Source: Megasphaera sp. AM44-1BH (GTDB lineage Bacteria > Bacillota > Negativicutes > Veillonellales > Megasphaeraceae). From it: 24,547 nt of DNA. This document shows, in pieces, positions 1-11,615 of the stretch. How positions within the stretch are numbered: position 1 is the stretch's first letter; every line of letters starts with the position of its first letter. A model generated the notes under the pieces. That model worked only from the letters and a program-made list of their open reading frames with translations, did no database searches and was not told where the DNA came from. The DNA lies in contig NZ_QSFA01000028.1 in NCBI RefSeq assembly GCF_003467125.1, positions 1 through 24,547 on the forward strand. Direction: 5' to 3'. Position numbers and translations under genes: made by a program.

Positions 1-3000
1 TTGGAAATGGCCTGGCCTGCGGCGTACAACTGACTGCCATTGACGGCATCGGTCGAGTCCGGTGTCACCGCACCCGGTGCAACGCCTGTAATCTTGTTGC
101 CGCCCATGTTGACGTTTCCCTGCTGGATGGTGATGTCCTTGTGGTTGTCATCCCCTTTGACGGTCAGGCCACTGTTGTTGATAGTCGTGTTGCCTGTGGT
201 CACGCTGTCCAGGCCTTTGAGGTCTTTGGCCAGCCGTACATTGAGGGTATTGTCGTCCCCTCTCACGATGCCGACGTTATTGGCATCGCTGACTGCAGTC
301 GCACCGCCTTTGATGTTCAAAGTCTTGCCCAGGTCTACGGTCACATCTTTGCCGTCATCACCCTGGAACTTGCGGCCACTGTTCACCTTGTCGCTGACAG
401 TCTTCAGCTGGTCTTCTGTAGCAGCCCGGCCGCTCTGGATGTGTTCCCCATCCCATTTCTTGTTATCGAGACCATTCAGATAATTGCCGTTTTCAGGGTT
501 GCTGTCTCCCGCTGTATTGGCCTGCTTGCCCAGAGTCATGGCGCTGTCACCGGAACCAATGACTACCTGGCCATTAGAGCCATTGATGGCAACCTGCTTA
601 TTGGAATCGTTGCCCAGGATGATATCATCATTCAGGTTCACCGTGTGATCATCATTCACGGTGATGTTTTTGCCGCTCTTGGCTTCCGAAGCTTTGGCTT
701 CATTCTTGGCCAGCTGCTTCACATCGCCGATGCTGGCCGCATTGTTGTCGCCGGCATCGGCATACTTCTTGCCGTTAATGCCGCTGGCGATGTTGGTAAT
801 CTGCTTGGCTCCACCGTTGATGCCGTTCTGGGTAATGGTGATGTCACCGACTTTGACCTTGTTGGTTTCCACGCCATCACCGTTGATGGTGGTATTCCCG
901 GCCTTGAGGCTGCCGTCGTCGCCCAGAACAACATCCTTCTTCAGGGAGACTTCCAGGGCATCACCGTTCACCTTGGTTTCGATGTTCTTTCCGTCGCCTT
1001 TGACGGTAACCGTCTGGCCCAAATCCTTCTTCACGGTGCCGCCCGCTTCGTCAGCCAGGCCGAAGCCGCCTTTATCCTTACCGGAAATATCCGTAATGGC
1101 CTGACTCAGCTGGCCTTCTGTTGCAGCCCGGTCAGCCACGACGTTGCCTGCATCCCACTGGGTGTTATCCAGGCCTTTGATGTAGTTGCCCTTGGCCGGG
1201 TTTGGGTTGTCAGCCTGATTGTCCTGCTGACCGATGGTGATCTTATGAGCCGGATCACCGCCATCAGGGCCTACGGTGATGGCTTCGAAATCCGGCCGGT
1301 TGGTCATGACGATTTCCAGCCCATCTCCCGCCGTATTCTGGCGGACGCCCAGGTTGCGGCTGGATACGCGTCGGGCATCAGCCAGCATTTCTTTATCATC
1401 AATGCCCCCTTTGATGGACAGGGTGTCATTGAGTCTCCGGGTAACTACGTTGCCGTCGTTGCCCACGAATTTCAGGCCGTCATCGAGAGTTGCCACTACA
1501 TGGTGTTCCGTACCGCCCTTATCGTCTGTTTCATCATAGGTCAGGCGGGTGATGCCATCTTTGCCAGGCTGGCCGTCCACGCCGGGGATTCCATCTTTGC
1601 CGTCAGTCCCTTTGGCGCCCACCGTCTTGATGATGGTGGTCACAGAGCCGTCAGCCCCGTTCTTGCCGGTGAGGCCAATCTGCCCGTCTTTTCCATCCTG
1701 ACCCACTGCGGTAATCGTCTGAGTAGTCACATTGTCCGCCAGTTTGAAAGTGACCTTGCCGTCTTCTGCTGTGGTCACAATCTGATTGGCCGTACCGCTG
1801 AAGGTGACGGCTTCGCTGAGCTTGTTGCTGCCTTGGGTGTTGTTGTCACCCTTGTATTTCAGGGTTACACCCTCAGCCACTTTCGACGTGTCCACGGACA
1901 GGTCATAGTCATGGCTGGTGGCATTGGGGTCATTGGCATTTCGATCTACTACGGATACACTGCCGTCAGTGGATTTCACCGTGGTCTTCCGGCTGTCTGC
2001 CAGTTTCTTCACATCGCCGATATTGGCGCCGTTGTTGTCACCAGCTGCCGTATAAGTGTTGCCCAGGCCGCTGCCCATGTTGGTGATCTGATTCCCTGCA
2101 ATGGAAACGGTGGTCTTGTTGATGGTAATGGAATCCTTGCCGCCGTTCCCGGCTTTATTAATGGTCAAGCCATCATCATTTACGGTGGTGTCCCCGGTCT
2201 GTACGCTGGTGAGGTTCTTCAGTTCCTTGGCCAGGCGGATTTCCAGTTTGCCATTGGAGCTTTCGTCTGCTGCTTTCGTGGAAACGACGCCGATATTGCC
2301 ATCCGTAGTGGCCGTCAGTTTATTTGTATCAATCTGCCCGCCCAGTACATCCAGCTGGGTGTTGAGCTTGCGGGTCACGATATCGCCACTGTCGCCGTGG
2401 AATTTCAGGCCGTCATCGAGGGTAGCCCCCTGATGTTCCTTGCCATCTTTGCCCTGATAGACGATGCGGGTCATGGTGGTTTCCCCATCCTTGCCATCGA
2501 CGCCTGGTTTGCCCGGTTTGGTCCAGATATCCACCATGCCATCCTTGCCGTTGAGACCGATATGGCCTTCAGCACCGTCTACGCCATCCACTCCATCTTT
2601 GCCAGTGATGGTGACGCCATCCTTGCCGTCTTTGCCTTTAACGGAAATGCCGTCCTTACCGGTGACGGTGATGGTCTGGGTCGTCAGGTCGTCCGCCAGT
2701 TTGAACGTGACTTTACCGTTTTCCGCCGCAGTGACAATCTGGCCTTCTGTACCATTGAAGGCCACCGTATCCTTCAACTGGCTGGTTCCCGTGCCCGTAT
2801 CCCCGCTGTAGTGCAGGCTGGATTCGGCTGCCAGGCGCTTCACGTCGCCGATGTTGGCGGCATTGTTTTCCGTATTGTAGGTATAGGTCTTGTTGCCCTT
2901 CCCATCATCGGTGATTTCCGAAGCCCCGCTGGCCATATGGCTCACCTGGGTATCCACCGGGTTCCCGGCTTCATCCACCGCTTCAAAGGTCACGTGGGTC

Positions 3001-6000
3001 TTGTCTACCTTCCCGTCCTTCATATCGTATTTCACGGCACGGTCGTAGGCTTCGTCCACCTTCGCCTTGGAAGCGATGTCCTTGATGGTGATGGTCTTGT
3101 CCGGATACTTGGGATCTTTGGTATGTTCCGTATCCCGGACCGTCAGGGTCAGGGTCCCATTTTCCGCCGTATAACTGCCGTCTGTCGTCGTATCCGGATT
3201 TGCCACCAGCTGATAATCCGTGCGTACGGTATTGCTGTCAGTGATGCTCTGAGAAAGCTTGGCCAGCTGGTCTTCCGTAGCTGCCCGGCCGCTGACGTAT
3301 TCCGGATCCGCCACACTCCAGTCCTTGTTAGAAAGGCCCGTTGCATAGCTGCCTTCCAGCGCATGGTTGTTTTTGTTGGTAGTGAGCTGCGTATTGCTAA
3401 AGGCCCCGATAGTGGCATCCCCGGCTTTCAAAGTGCCGTCCGCATCCAGATCCACATGTTTGGCCAGGCGGACATAGAGCTTGCCACCGTCGTTCTTCAC
3501 GCCGATATTGTTATCTGTCAGGCTGTCCAGATTGGCTCCCCCGATGATATCCAGCTGCTCGTTGAGCTTCTTGCTGATGACTTTCGCGGTATCGGTCTGG
3601 CCATCATCGCCAGCAAATTTCAGGCCGTCATCCAGAGTGGCTACGGTATGGGTCGTAGTACCCGATTCCCCGTCTTTTCCATCCTGATAGATAATACGGG
3701 TAATGCCATCGGTACCGTTGACGCCAGGTTTCCCATCAGTGCCATTGGTACCATTTTTCCCAACAGTCCGGATAATGGTAGTCACCGTACCATCGGTGCC
3801 ATTTTTACCGTTGAGGCCGATCTGGCCATCCTTTCCGTCTTTGCCGTTGACCATCACCGTGTCGGCTGTCAGAGCCTTGTCCATGAGCACGTTAATGGTA
3901 GTATTGCCGTCTGCATCCTGTTCAACAGAAGTTATCAGATTCTGGCCGGAATACTGGTCAAGCGTCTTGGTGCCGGCACCTTTAATGTTGATTGTGCTGT
4001 TCAGCTTGTTGCCCACCGGGTTGTCCGTCTTTCCAGCTGCAGGGGCATTGGCACCGAATTTCAGGCCGTCATCCAAGGTAGCCACCGTATGGGTCGTTGT
4101 GCCCGGTTCTCCGTCTTTCCCATCCTGATAGACAATACGGGTGATGCCGTCAGTACCGTTGACACCAGGTTTTCCATCGGTACCATCCGTACCGTTCTTG
4201 CCGATAGTCCGGATGATAGTGGTCACCGTACCATCGGTGCCATCTTTACCATTCAGGCCAATCTGGCCGTCCTTGCCATCTTTGCCGTTGACCATTACTG
4301 TGTCAGCCGTCAGGGCTTTATCCAGCTTGATAGTAATATTGCCGTTGGCATCCACTTCGGTAGTCACGTTCTCATCGCTGTAATTATGGCCGGAGACAGG
4401 ATCAATGCCCTGGACTTTGATAGTACCGCCCATCTTGACATTATAGGCTTTACCATCAGTCGTTTTTCTGGCATTGGCATCGAAATTCAGGCCTTTGTAA
4501 TGATCCACCACTCCTTCAAATCCTGAAATGGTCACCGGCGTATTGTTGCCAGCTGCATCCTGTACTTGTAAGGTCACTTCACCATTTTCATTGACTTTGT
4601 AAACTCCTTTGCTACCGTCAGCCGGATTAGCAATAAGGTGTTTTTCCTTGTTCAGGAGATTAGTCAGATCCACATCAAAGGTCACCGGATTGCCATCTTT
4701 ATCCCGTTCGTTGCGGGAAATAGTCAGCTTCTTTCCATCTTCAGAAACAGTACCGCTGGTAGCATAGTAATCATGGAGACCGGTAATATCGACCGTTGTC
4801 GTTTTATTATTTTCTGTCAGCGTAAGTTTTCCCGTGCCATCATTGACTGTAGGCTGACCATTATCTGTACCGCCATCAGTGTGATAGGTCACTTCTCCGC
4901 CGGTAACGTACACATCACCGGAAACAGTACCCTTCTTAATGTCTTCTGCGACTTTTTTCAGCTGGTCTTCTGTAGCCGCACGGCCGCTCTGAATTTTATC
5001 AGTGTCCCAATTTATATTCTTCAGACCTGTAATGTAATCATTTTCATCCGGGTTGGCACTGGCTCCGCCAGACTGCTTACCGATGACGATACCGCCGGTA
5101 TAACTGCCTTTGCCGTCAGCATCTCCGCCTACGCGGACGCTGGCAAAGCGCACATCATCTGCCGTTGCCACGGTAACATTATCACCGCTGCCGGTGATGG
5201 TGATGTTCTGGCCCTGCACAAAGTTGACTTTGGGACTCGTCGGCGTCACAGCTTTCTGCTTTGAGCCGTTGACGTCCAGTTCCCAGCCGGCATTGACCGT
5301 ATCGGACACGATCTTGAGCTGGTCTTCCGTAGCCGCCCGGCCACTGACGATACCGTTGGCATCTGGGTTCCAGGTCGTATTGGTCAGGCCCGTAACAAAG
5401 GTGCCGTCTTCCGTCTTGACCTTGTCGCCATCTTTCTTGGTGGTGGCAACGCCAGTCTGATTGCCGATGGTCACGCCACCGATGCTGCCGGTGCCATTGC
5501 TGCCATCCAGGCTGACTTCATCGCCAGCCGTGATAGTGCCCTTCGTGCCGTCGATGGCGACCTTCTTGCCGGCATCGCTGCCCAGGGTGATGCTGTCGTT
5601 GAGCTTGACCGTGTTCTGGCCGCCGGCGGCCGCATCATTGTAGGTGACGGTGATATTCGAGTCGCCAGTGAGCTTGGCTGCCTCCGTGGTGCTGTTGGCA
5701 ATATTCTGCACATCGCCGATATTGGCCCCGTTGGTGGGAGTGTTATAGGTCGGCTTTCCGTCGGCCGTGCCGTCGGAGCCGCTGCCCATATTCTTGACCT
5801 GATTGCCGCCAAAGGAAATCTTATCCCCGTTGATGACCACGTTCTTGGTTTCATCATTGGCATCGTTGGTAATCGTAATGCCGCTATCATTCTGGACGGT
5901 CTTGCCCGTGGTGACAGAATTGAGGTCTTTCAGGTCCTTGGCCAGTTTCACGGTCAGGGTGTCGGTGCCGTTGGAAACGACGCCGATGTTGTTGTCGGTG

Positions 6001-9000
6001 AGGTTGTCCTTATTGGTCACACCGCCGTTGATGGTAGTCTTCTGGTTCATGGTCCGGGCAAAGCCGTTGCTGTCCAGGGTGCCGTCTGCCTTAATATCCC
6101 CGGCATAAATCTGGCCGTCATCCATGGTGGCGATATCGTGGTGTTTACCCTGGGCATCCTGGTACCCCAGCCTGGTGGACTTGGTTTCGTTGTCAGACGT
6201 AGTAATGTTCTTGCCGTCCGTCAGAGTCTTGTCCCCATAATGGACACTGGTGTCCGCCTGGGCGGCTTTGCCATCCTTATCCTGCTGGTCCTTGTTCCCC
6301 GTATAAATCACGTTATCAGTGGTTACGGTAGTGAAGGTCGGGTTCTCATCCATGAGGATGGAGATATCGCCATTTTCCGCAATCCGGGTGGTCAGGTTGG
6401 AGGTGCTGTATCTGTGGTTGTCCGCTTCGTCGCCGGCCTTGATGGCAATGGTGTCGCCCAGCTTGCGGCCGACCACCTTGTAGCCCTTGTAGTTGTCCGT
6501 AGTATTGGAAGCATCCTTGGTGTTGGTAGTGAAGCTCAGGCCTTTGGCAATGGTGTTGGTATTGTTGGTGATCTGGGTCTTGTTGTTTTCGATGTTGGTG
6601 GTGTTGCCGCTCACCGCATCGGATACGGTCCGCAGTTCATCTTCCGTGGCAGCCCGACCGCTCACATAGGTGGGATCCTTCACGGTCCATTCCGTATTGG
6701 TCAGCCCTGTCACAAATTCTCCGCCTTTGGCATGGCCTCCGGTGGGCTGTCCATTCTGAACCGTAGGCAGTACGCCCTCGTCGCTGTGGCCGATTTTAGC
6801 TGTGCCGGCCGTGACCGTATTGAGGCCCGTGAGATCTTTGTTCAGTTTGATTTCCAGCTTGCCATTGTCTCCATCCTGGCTGGAAACCACACCGATGTTG
6901 TTGGCAGTGACCAGATTATCCGGGTTGGTTTCTTCGCCAGTTCCGCCAGTAACGGTAAGTTTCTGGTTCAGCTTCACGGCCGATGTGGTTCCCTGATCGC
7001 CGCTAAATTTCAGCCCGTCATCCAGAGTAGCGATGAACTGGGTGGAGCCGTTGGTGATGTCCCCGTATTCCAGACGTTTGAATTCATTGGCCTGTCCCTC
7101 TTTCAGATAGGTGATGCCCGGGCTGATGGCATTGAAGATATACGTAGGCGTATTACCTGTCTTATCAAACAGAGCCACATATCCGCCCGTATCCTGACCG
7201 ATGCCCAGGACCACCTGGCGCTGGTCGTTGGTGCCGTCATTCTTCACCACAGAGACGGTCGTCCCGTCAATCTTGACGGCTTCTTTCACCGGATACGTCT
7301 CTTTGGATCCCGGAGCCGTCCGGAACTGAGCCACGCTGTTCACTATCAGGCTGCCGCCCTTGTTTTCTTTCTGTTCCCCAAGGACCACATCCTTGCTCAA
7401 AGCCACGTCGTAATTGGCCTGACCGTCAATGGTATGCCGCTTCAGTTCCAGATTGCCGCCTTTGACCAAAGTATCATCGGCCGTGGCCTTGTTTCCACCT
7501 ACGGAAACAGTGGTGTGTTTCCCTGCCAATTTGCCCACTTCCTTCAGCTGGGCCAGGTTCACCGCATCCGTATCCTGGGAACCGGCTGCTACCCCGGTGA
7601 TCTGCCGGGTCAGGGTGCTGCCGTTGCCTACCGCAATGGCATTGGCCTTGGAAACCCAGGCGGCAGATGTTTGGGTCGTTTCCGCCCCGGTGGCGGCATC
7701 ATACCCTTTGACACCGCTCATCCGGTCGGCTACAGATTCACTGCCCAATGCCACCGTATCCGCCAGTTTGGCCTGTGCACCATTGCCGATGGCGGCCGCA
7801 TTCTCTGCCGATTCTGCTACCGTGCCACCCAAAGCCGCCAGGGAGTTCTTAGCCGCTGCCGTGGAGCCGATACCAAAGGCAGTAGAGGCTTCGCCGGAAG
7901 CTGTAGAATTTTCGCCAAAGGCTGCAGCATTTTTCCCGCTGGCCGTGGAATCGCTGCCGAAGGCCGTGGCACTGTCCCCGCTGGCAACCGTCCGTTCTCC
8001 AAAGGCCGTAGCATAGGTTCCGCTGGCTACGGTGCCGACTTTCTTTGTGGTACCATCTCCATTATCAACAACTTTGTCTCCGCCGCCCCAGGCCGTGGCG
8101 TACTGACCAGTGGCCTGGTTCCTGTTGCCAAAGGCTGTCGCCCCCGTGTTGGAAGCAACGCTTTCATTGCCAAAGGCCGTAGCATCGTTGGCACTGGCAA
8201 CGGTCCGTTCTCCAAAAGCCAGGGAACGGCCGCCGGTGGCCTTCGTCCCATTGCCGAAAGCTACGGCATTCTGCCCCAAAGGATTACCTTGTTTATCTTT
8301 CTCAGTAGAACCAGCCTGGGTATTTTCCCCAAAGGCCAGGGTACCTTCGGCAATAGCCTGGGTTCCTTCCCCAAAAGCAACCGAAGCGACGCCGCTGGCA
8401 GTATTCCCTTTTTGGCCTTTATTATAACCGCCGCCAAAGGCCAATGAATTTTGGCCCGACGCCGTATTGTACTGTCCAATAGCGGTGGCACCGATTCCAT
8501 CTGCTACGGCGCCCGTACCAAGAGCAATAGAATCTTGACCTTTTGCGGTTGCGCCGTTACCGACAGCTACTGAATGAGCACCCGTTGCCGAAGCATTGAC
8601 CCCTGCAGCCAGAGCGTCGTTTCCCGTAGCGCCTGTATTGTTGTAGTTGCTATCGTTGGCCGAATCTACGGAGTTCACGCTGTAATCGTGGACTCCGCTG
8701 CCGCCGGTACCGCCACCGCCGCCATTGTGGACCAGATTGACCACTTGTTTCAGCTGGGCCACGTTGACGGCATCCGTATCTTCCTTCCCGGCTGCTACAT
8801 TGGTGATCTGGCGGGTCTGCTGAGCATAGTGGACATTTTTCGACCCATCCCAGACATTATGTTCAGAAGAACCTACGGAAACGGCTGCCAAAGTGGAATT
8901 CCACACCGGATTTTTGGTGGAACTGCTGCTATCCCCATGGGCAATGCTTTTGGCAGCCGGATCATATCCGCCGTCATGGTTGGCTTCCCGGTCTGCATAG

Positions 9001-11050
9001 GCTTGGCTGCCCAGGGCTACTGCATCATGGAGGTTCATCTTGACCCTAGCAGAATCCCCGATGGCCGCCGAAGCCTGTCCGCCCTGTTCGATGGTAGCAT
9101 TATGGCCCAGGGCGATGGCACCGCCATTCACTGTATTCGTCGTACTGGCTCCTACACCCATGGCAATGTCATAGACGGTATCTGCATTAGTATTGGAACC
9201 GATGGCGATGGCCCCGATATTCGTCATGCCTGTGGAACCAACGTTGTTGCCGGTAGTGGCTTTCGTCCCGATGGCGATGCTTTCCCCAGCCGCGGATTTT
9301 GCCTGATGGCCGATGGCAATGGCGCCTTCACTATTATTTCCATTGTTCCCGGCGTAGGCCTCATTACCCAAAACAATACCATTCTTCATATGGACGGTCG
9401 CTTTGGTGCCAATGGCAATGGAATCAGTGGCCCCATTGTTATTATCCCCTGTCGTATTAACCGACTTCCCGATGGCGATACTTCCGTCGTGGATGGAGTT
9501 GCTGTTCAGCCCCAGGGCCAGGGCATTCTTTTCCACCGTATTGCCATAGCCGATGGCGATGCCGTACTCTCCATCTCCATCATTCGTATTTTCCCCGCTG
9601 ATTTTGTTATGACCGCCCAGAGCCAGGGCATAGGCCCCGGTCACCTTGTTGGTGTCGCCGAACACCGCATTATAACTGCCCTTCACGATATTATTAGACC
9701 CCAGTACATGGGTATAAGTTGCTTTCGGCGTGGTACCCCCGTTCTGCTGCTGGCCGTCCACACTGTTGCCGTAGCCGATGGCTGTGCTTTCATCTGCGCG
9801 AGCTGTATTATTGACCCCCACCGTAGCCGTGTAATAGCCATTGGCATCGTTTGTATGGCCAATAGCAGTACTAGCGTACTTGGCCTTATTATCTTTGCCG
9901 ATGGCTACGCCCATATAGTCGGTCACGCTGTTTTCCCCAATAGCCACGCTGTATTCCTTGGCGTAGGACTGGTGACCGATGGCCACTGCGGACCGGCCTT
10001 CCGCCGTCACATCGCTGCCCACGGCTACCGCATCGGTGGAATCGATAAGCCGGGGCACCATATAATACCGGTCCACAAAGGTCCCATCAGAAGCATAGTA
10101 CCCCTGCCGGCTGCTGGAGATGTTCCCCTGTTCATCCAGCCAGTAGCGGGCATCCGCTTGATTGCTGGTCAATTTCCCATAGGCATCCACATAGTAGCTG
10201 CTGACGGAATTCAAGACCTTGGCCTTGTTGCCGATGGCCGTAGAATGATCCCCTTCCGCCACATTGTCCACGCCCACAGCGGTAGCTCCGCTGACATAAT
10301 AAGACTGGCGGGTCCGGTCCTGTCCGTAATAGGTGGCTACATTGTTGTAGACTTCCACCGCCTTGCGGTAGTCTTCATCCGTGCTGTAATAGCTCCGTTC
10401 CGGATATTTAGCCCGGACATTATACTCATCATCCATGTACTGGCCGGGAGTCAGTTTATAGACTTCCACCTGCTTGTCATCATAGGAGTTGGTGTCGGGA
10501 TTGTAGACTTTGACCGTGATCCATTCCGTATCCAGCTTCTGATAGGCATAGGATTCATCCCCGCTGATGGGCTTCTTAGTCTCTGTAGAATGGGTGAATT
10601 TGCCCACCCCGTTCCGGGTACCCATGACCACATTTTCCGGTTTGCTATCGACCCGGGCATTGCCGGTCTTCGGGTCATTTTGGATGGGAACGACTTCATT
10701 GTCCTTGCCCATAATCAAATTGCCCTGGGAATCGTAAGTAGCATAAGCACCTGAACCTTGTGCTAACGTACCTGAATTATCTGTAGCATCTTTAGTTGAT
10801 TCATTCGTTTCAATATTAACAGCATGTCCAGCAGACGGATTCCCACTGTTTGTAGCTGTCGCTGCCTGAGCCCAGTCCGGGACAGCAAGGAGCGATGTCG
10901 TCAGGACAAAGGCTGCCAGGACGGCCGCTTTGCGGGCACATCCGCTGCGACTGCGTGTACCATGAGCTGAATCATGGCTTTTCGCCAGTCCGATACGACG
11001 ATATAGCAATTCCGTACTTTGCTGTAAATGACTTTGTAAATTTTGTTCAT
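1..11050 (-). CDS. Giant trimeric autotransporter adhesin (YadA/Hia type), 3' end outside window, frameshift in signal region
   Basis: This is a surface adhesin of the type Vc (trimeric autotransporter) family: three chains form a fibre on the outer membrane and bind host or bacterial surfaces. The ATG at 11050 follows a GGGAGG ribosome site and begins MNKIYKVIYSKVRNCYIVVS, an ESPR-type extended signal peptide. The main frame (about 10988 down to 1, roughly 3,660 codons) shows no stop in my translation. It holds a tyrosine-rich N-terminal part, two heads of AIG/AFG-x-x-x-x-A repeats, necks with DTDAVNVAQL or DTDAVNLAQL, a stalk with repeated SGRAATEDQL and GLKF motifs, and collagen-like Gly-X-Y stretches. 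Near the left edge NKITGV and DSTDAVNGSQLY appear, typical of the segment before the C-terminal part, so the YadA anchor is expected just outside the window. The start and the main frame differ by one base near 10989, so the gene as written is off or mis-sequenced. The family call is secure; the ligand is unknown. Confidence 0.93.
1550..1703 (-). repeat. Collagen-like Gly-X-Y module D in the adhesin stalk
   Basis: The translation reads GQDGKDGQIGLTGKNGADG, SVTTIIKTV, GAKGTDGKDGIPGVDGQPG and KDGITRLTY. It has the same break after the first Gly-X-Y run as A and B and is the copy closest to the membrane end in this window. Confidence 0.78.
2481..2660 (-). repeat. Collagen-like Gly-X-Y module C in the adhesin stalk
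   Basis: The translation reads GKDGISVKGKDGKDGVTITG, then GKDGVDGVDGAEGHIGLNG, KDGMVDIWTK and PGKPGVDGKDG. It is longer and more diverged than A and B. It is again followed by a TTMTRIVYQ-type segment and by TLDDGLKF, so the same framework carries a different collagen insert. Confidence 0.78.
3660..3845 (-). repeat. Collagen-like Gly-X-Y module B in the adhesin stalk
   Basis: Near-copy of module A: GKDGKDGQIGLNGKNGTDG, TVTTIIRTV, GKNGTNGTDGKPGVNGTDG, ITRIIYQ and GKDGESG. The flanking ALTADTVMVN and HTVATLDDGLKF are shared with module A, which fixes the boundaries of the duplicated unit. Confidence 0.8.
4101..4286 (-). repeat. Collagen-like Gly-X-Y module A in the adhesin stalk
   Basis: The translation reads GKDGKDGQIGLNGKDGTDG, then a break (TVTTIIRTI), then GKNGTDGTDGKPGVNGTDG, then ITRIVYQ and GKDGEPG. 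Glycine at every third position over two runs is collagen-like. Module B (3660-3845) is almost the same at the protein level and lies 441 bp away, so A and B are a tandem duplication of a roughly 147-codon stalk unit. Confidence 0.8.
7525..7611 (-). other. Second neck motif of the adhesin
   Basis: The reverse strand encodes RQITGVAAGSQDTDAVNLAQ then LKEVGKLAGK. This is nearly the same neck as the one at 8695-8829 and marks the change from the second head to the long stalk that fills 7525 to the left edge. Confidence 0.85.
7612..8640 (-). repeat. Second YadA-like head of the adhesin
   Basis: A second beta-roll ladder starts at SATGAHSVAVGNGATAKG and runs through many units of the form TAFGxxSxASG (for example ATAFGERTVASGDSATAFG). 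It is richer in AFG than the first head, which mainly uses AIG/ALG, so the two heads are not recent copies of each other. It ends at NAIAVGNGSTLTRQITG, leading into the second neck. Confidence 0.85.
8695..8829 (-). other. First neck motif and glycine linker of the adhesin
   Basis: The reverse strand encodes RQITNVAAGKEDTDAVNVAQ followed by LKQVV, the classic TAA neck that narrows the head onto a coiled coil. It is followed by a glycine-rich linker GGGGGTGGSG before the second head. A neck in the middle of the fibre shows that a full head-neck unit was duplicated or shuffled in. Confidence 0.85.
8830..10295 (-). repeat. First YadA-like head (beta-roll repeats) of the adhesin
   Basis: Reverse-strand translation gives a ladder of degenerate 14-residue units such as SAVAIGHQSYAKEYSVAIG, GAIAIG, NALALG and SIAIG, the left-handed beta-roll head repeat (Hep_Hag). 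Between 10215 and 10060 the ladder is broken by a tyrosine-rich, non-repetitive insert (SYYVDAYGKL to VDRYYMVPR). Such inserts in TAA heads often carry loops with binding roles, but that is inference here. Confidence 0.85.
10863..11050 (-). other. ESPR extended signal peptide, interrupted by a one-base frameshift
   Basis: The first 20 codons read MNKIYKVIYSKVRNCYIVVS, matching the ESPR consensus that often continues SELAKS in this family. Here the start frame reads SDWRKAM and meets TGA after about 50 codons. One frame over, from 10988, the expected LAKSHDS continues into a positively charged stretch, a hydrophobic core AAVLAAFVLTTSLLAV and a signal-peptidase-like AQA just before 10863. A single missing G (GAG CTG read as GA CTG) restores SELAKS. 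A fifth A in the AAAA run at 10979-10982 would also restore the frame but gives the less typical SDWRKS. Confidence 0.85.
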
Positions 11051-11145
11051 AAAGCCTCCCACCTTATTTACAGTTTTGTGATGTAAATTCTTTTCTCGTT
11101 TGTATTTGCAATATGTTTGTAATGATATTGTAAAAAATCATCACT

Positions 11146-11176
11146 ATTTTACACCTTAATCTGTGTTCCGGGTCAA
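11146..11176 (-). promoter_or_regulatory. Possible promoter of the adhesin gene
   Basis: On the reverse strand TTGACC (11171-11176) is followed after 17 bases by TGTAAA, or after 19 bases by TAAAAT (11146-11151). The -35 is good but the -10 is ambiguous. The leader would be about 90 bases to the ATG at 11050. Confidence 0.35.
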
Positions 11177-11606
11177 ATAACATAGTGTTAATACTTTTAT
11201 AGACAAAATATAATACAGATATAAAATAAAAATAGCATAATAATCATAATCGACGAATAAATATTATCGCAAATGGACAAATGTATGAAATATGTTCCTT
11301 CCTTTTCTGATTTTTATATAAAAACTAAAAATATACGAACCATGCTACTATATTTTATTATTTTATATAAAACAAAAAGTTTATTTACTCTATTCTTTAT
11401 GTTTACGTTTTACGTTTAACTTAATCATGAAATGATGTGTTATAATAAAATTATTATATAGAAATAAATAATTGTTATATATAATGTCTGTACGATGTGT
11501 ATATGCTGTCGTGAAATCTACTTGCTATGACTCATCATCCTTAAAAAAAAAGTTAGAATTTTCTGCAATTTCGTTGCATTTACCACCTGCCAAAGGAGAT
11601 AAAGTA

Positions 11607-11615
11607 TGATATAAT
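11607..11615 (+). promoter_or_regulatory. Extended -10 promoter of the DUF1858 gene
   Basis: TGATATAAT is a perfect extended -10 element (TG-n-TATAAT, with TATAAT at 11610-11615). No good -35 lies 17 bases upstream, which extended -10 promoters tolerate. Transcription would start near 11622, about 50 bases before the ATG at 11675. Confidence 0.55.

Noticed and set aside
3660..4286. CRISPR-like or mobile repeat reading of the repeated stalk DNA
   Set aside because: The repeats are in frame and encode collagen-like protein; there are no regular spacers, terminal repeats or transposase.
141..10754. Very long plus-strand open frames (141-4526, 6138-8447, 8574-10754)
   Set aside because: They are codon-aligned antisense of the adhesin frame. 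The reverse strand gives a clear adhesin with known repeats; the plus frames give no recognisable protein and no ribosome sites.
10979..10984. Programmed -1 frameshift at CGA-AAA to rescue the adhesin
   Set aside because: The site is not a standard slippery heptamer, and no stimulating structure is obvious; a missing base is simpler.
11484..11609. 42-codon plus-strand frame (MSVRCVYAVV...) in the AT-rich region
   Set aside because: No ribosome site before the ATG, and its end runs into the DUF1858 promoter.
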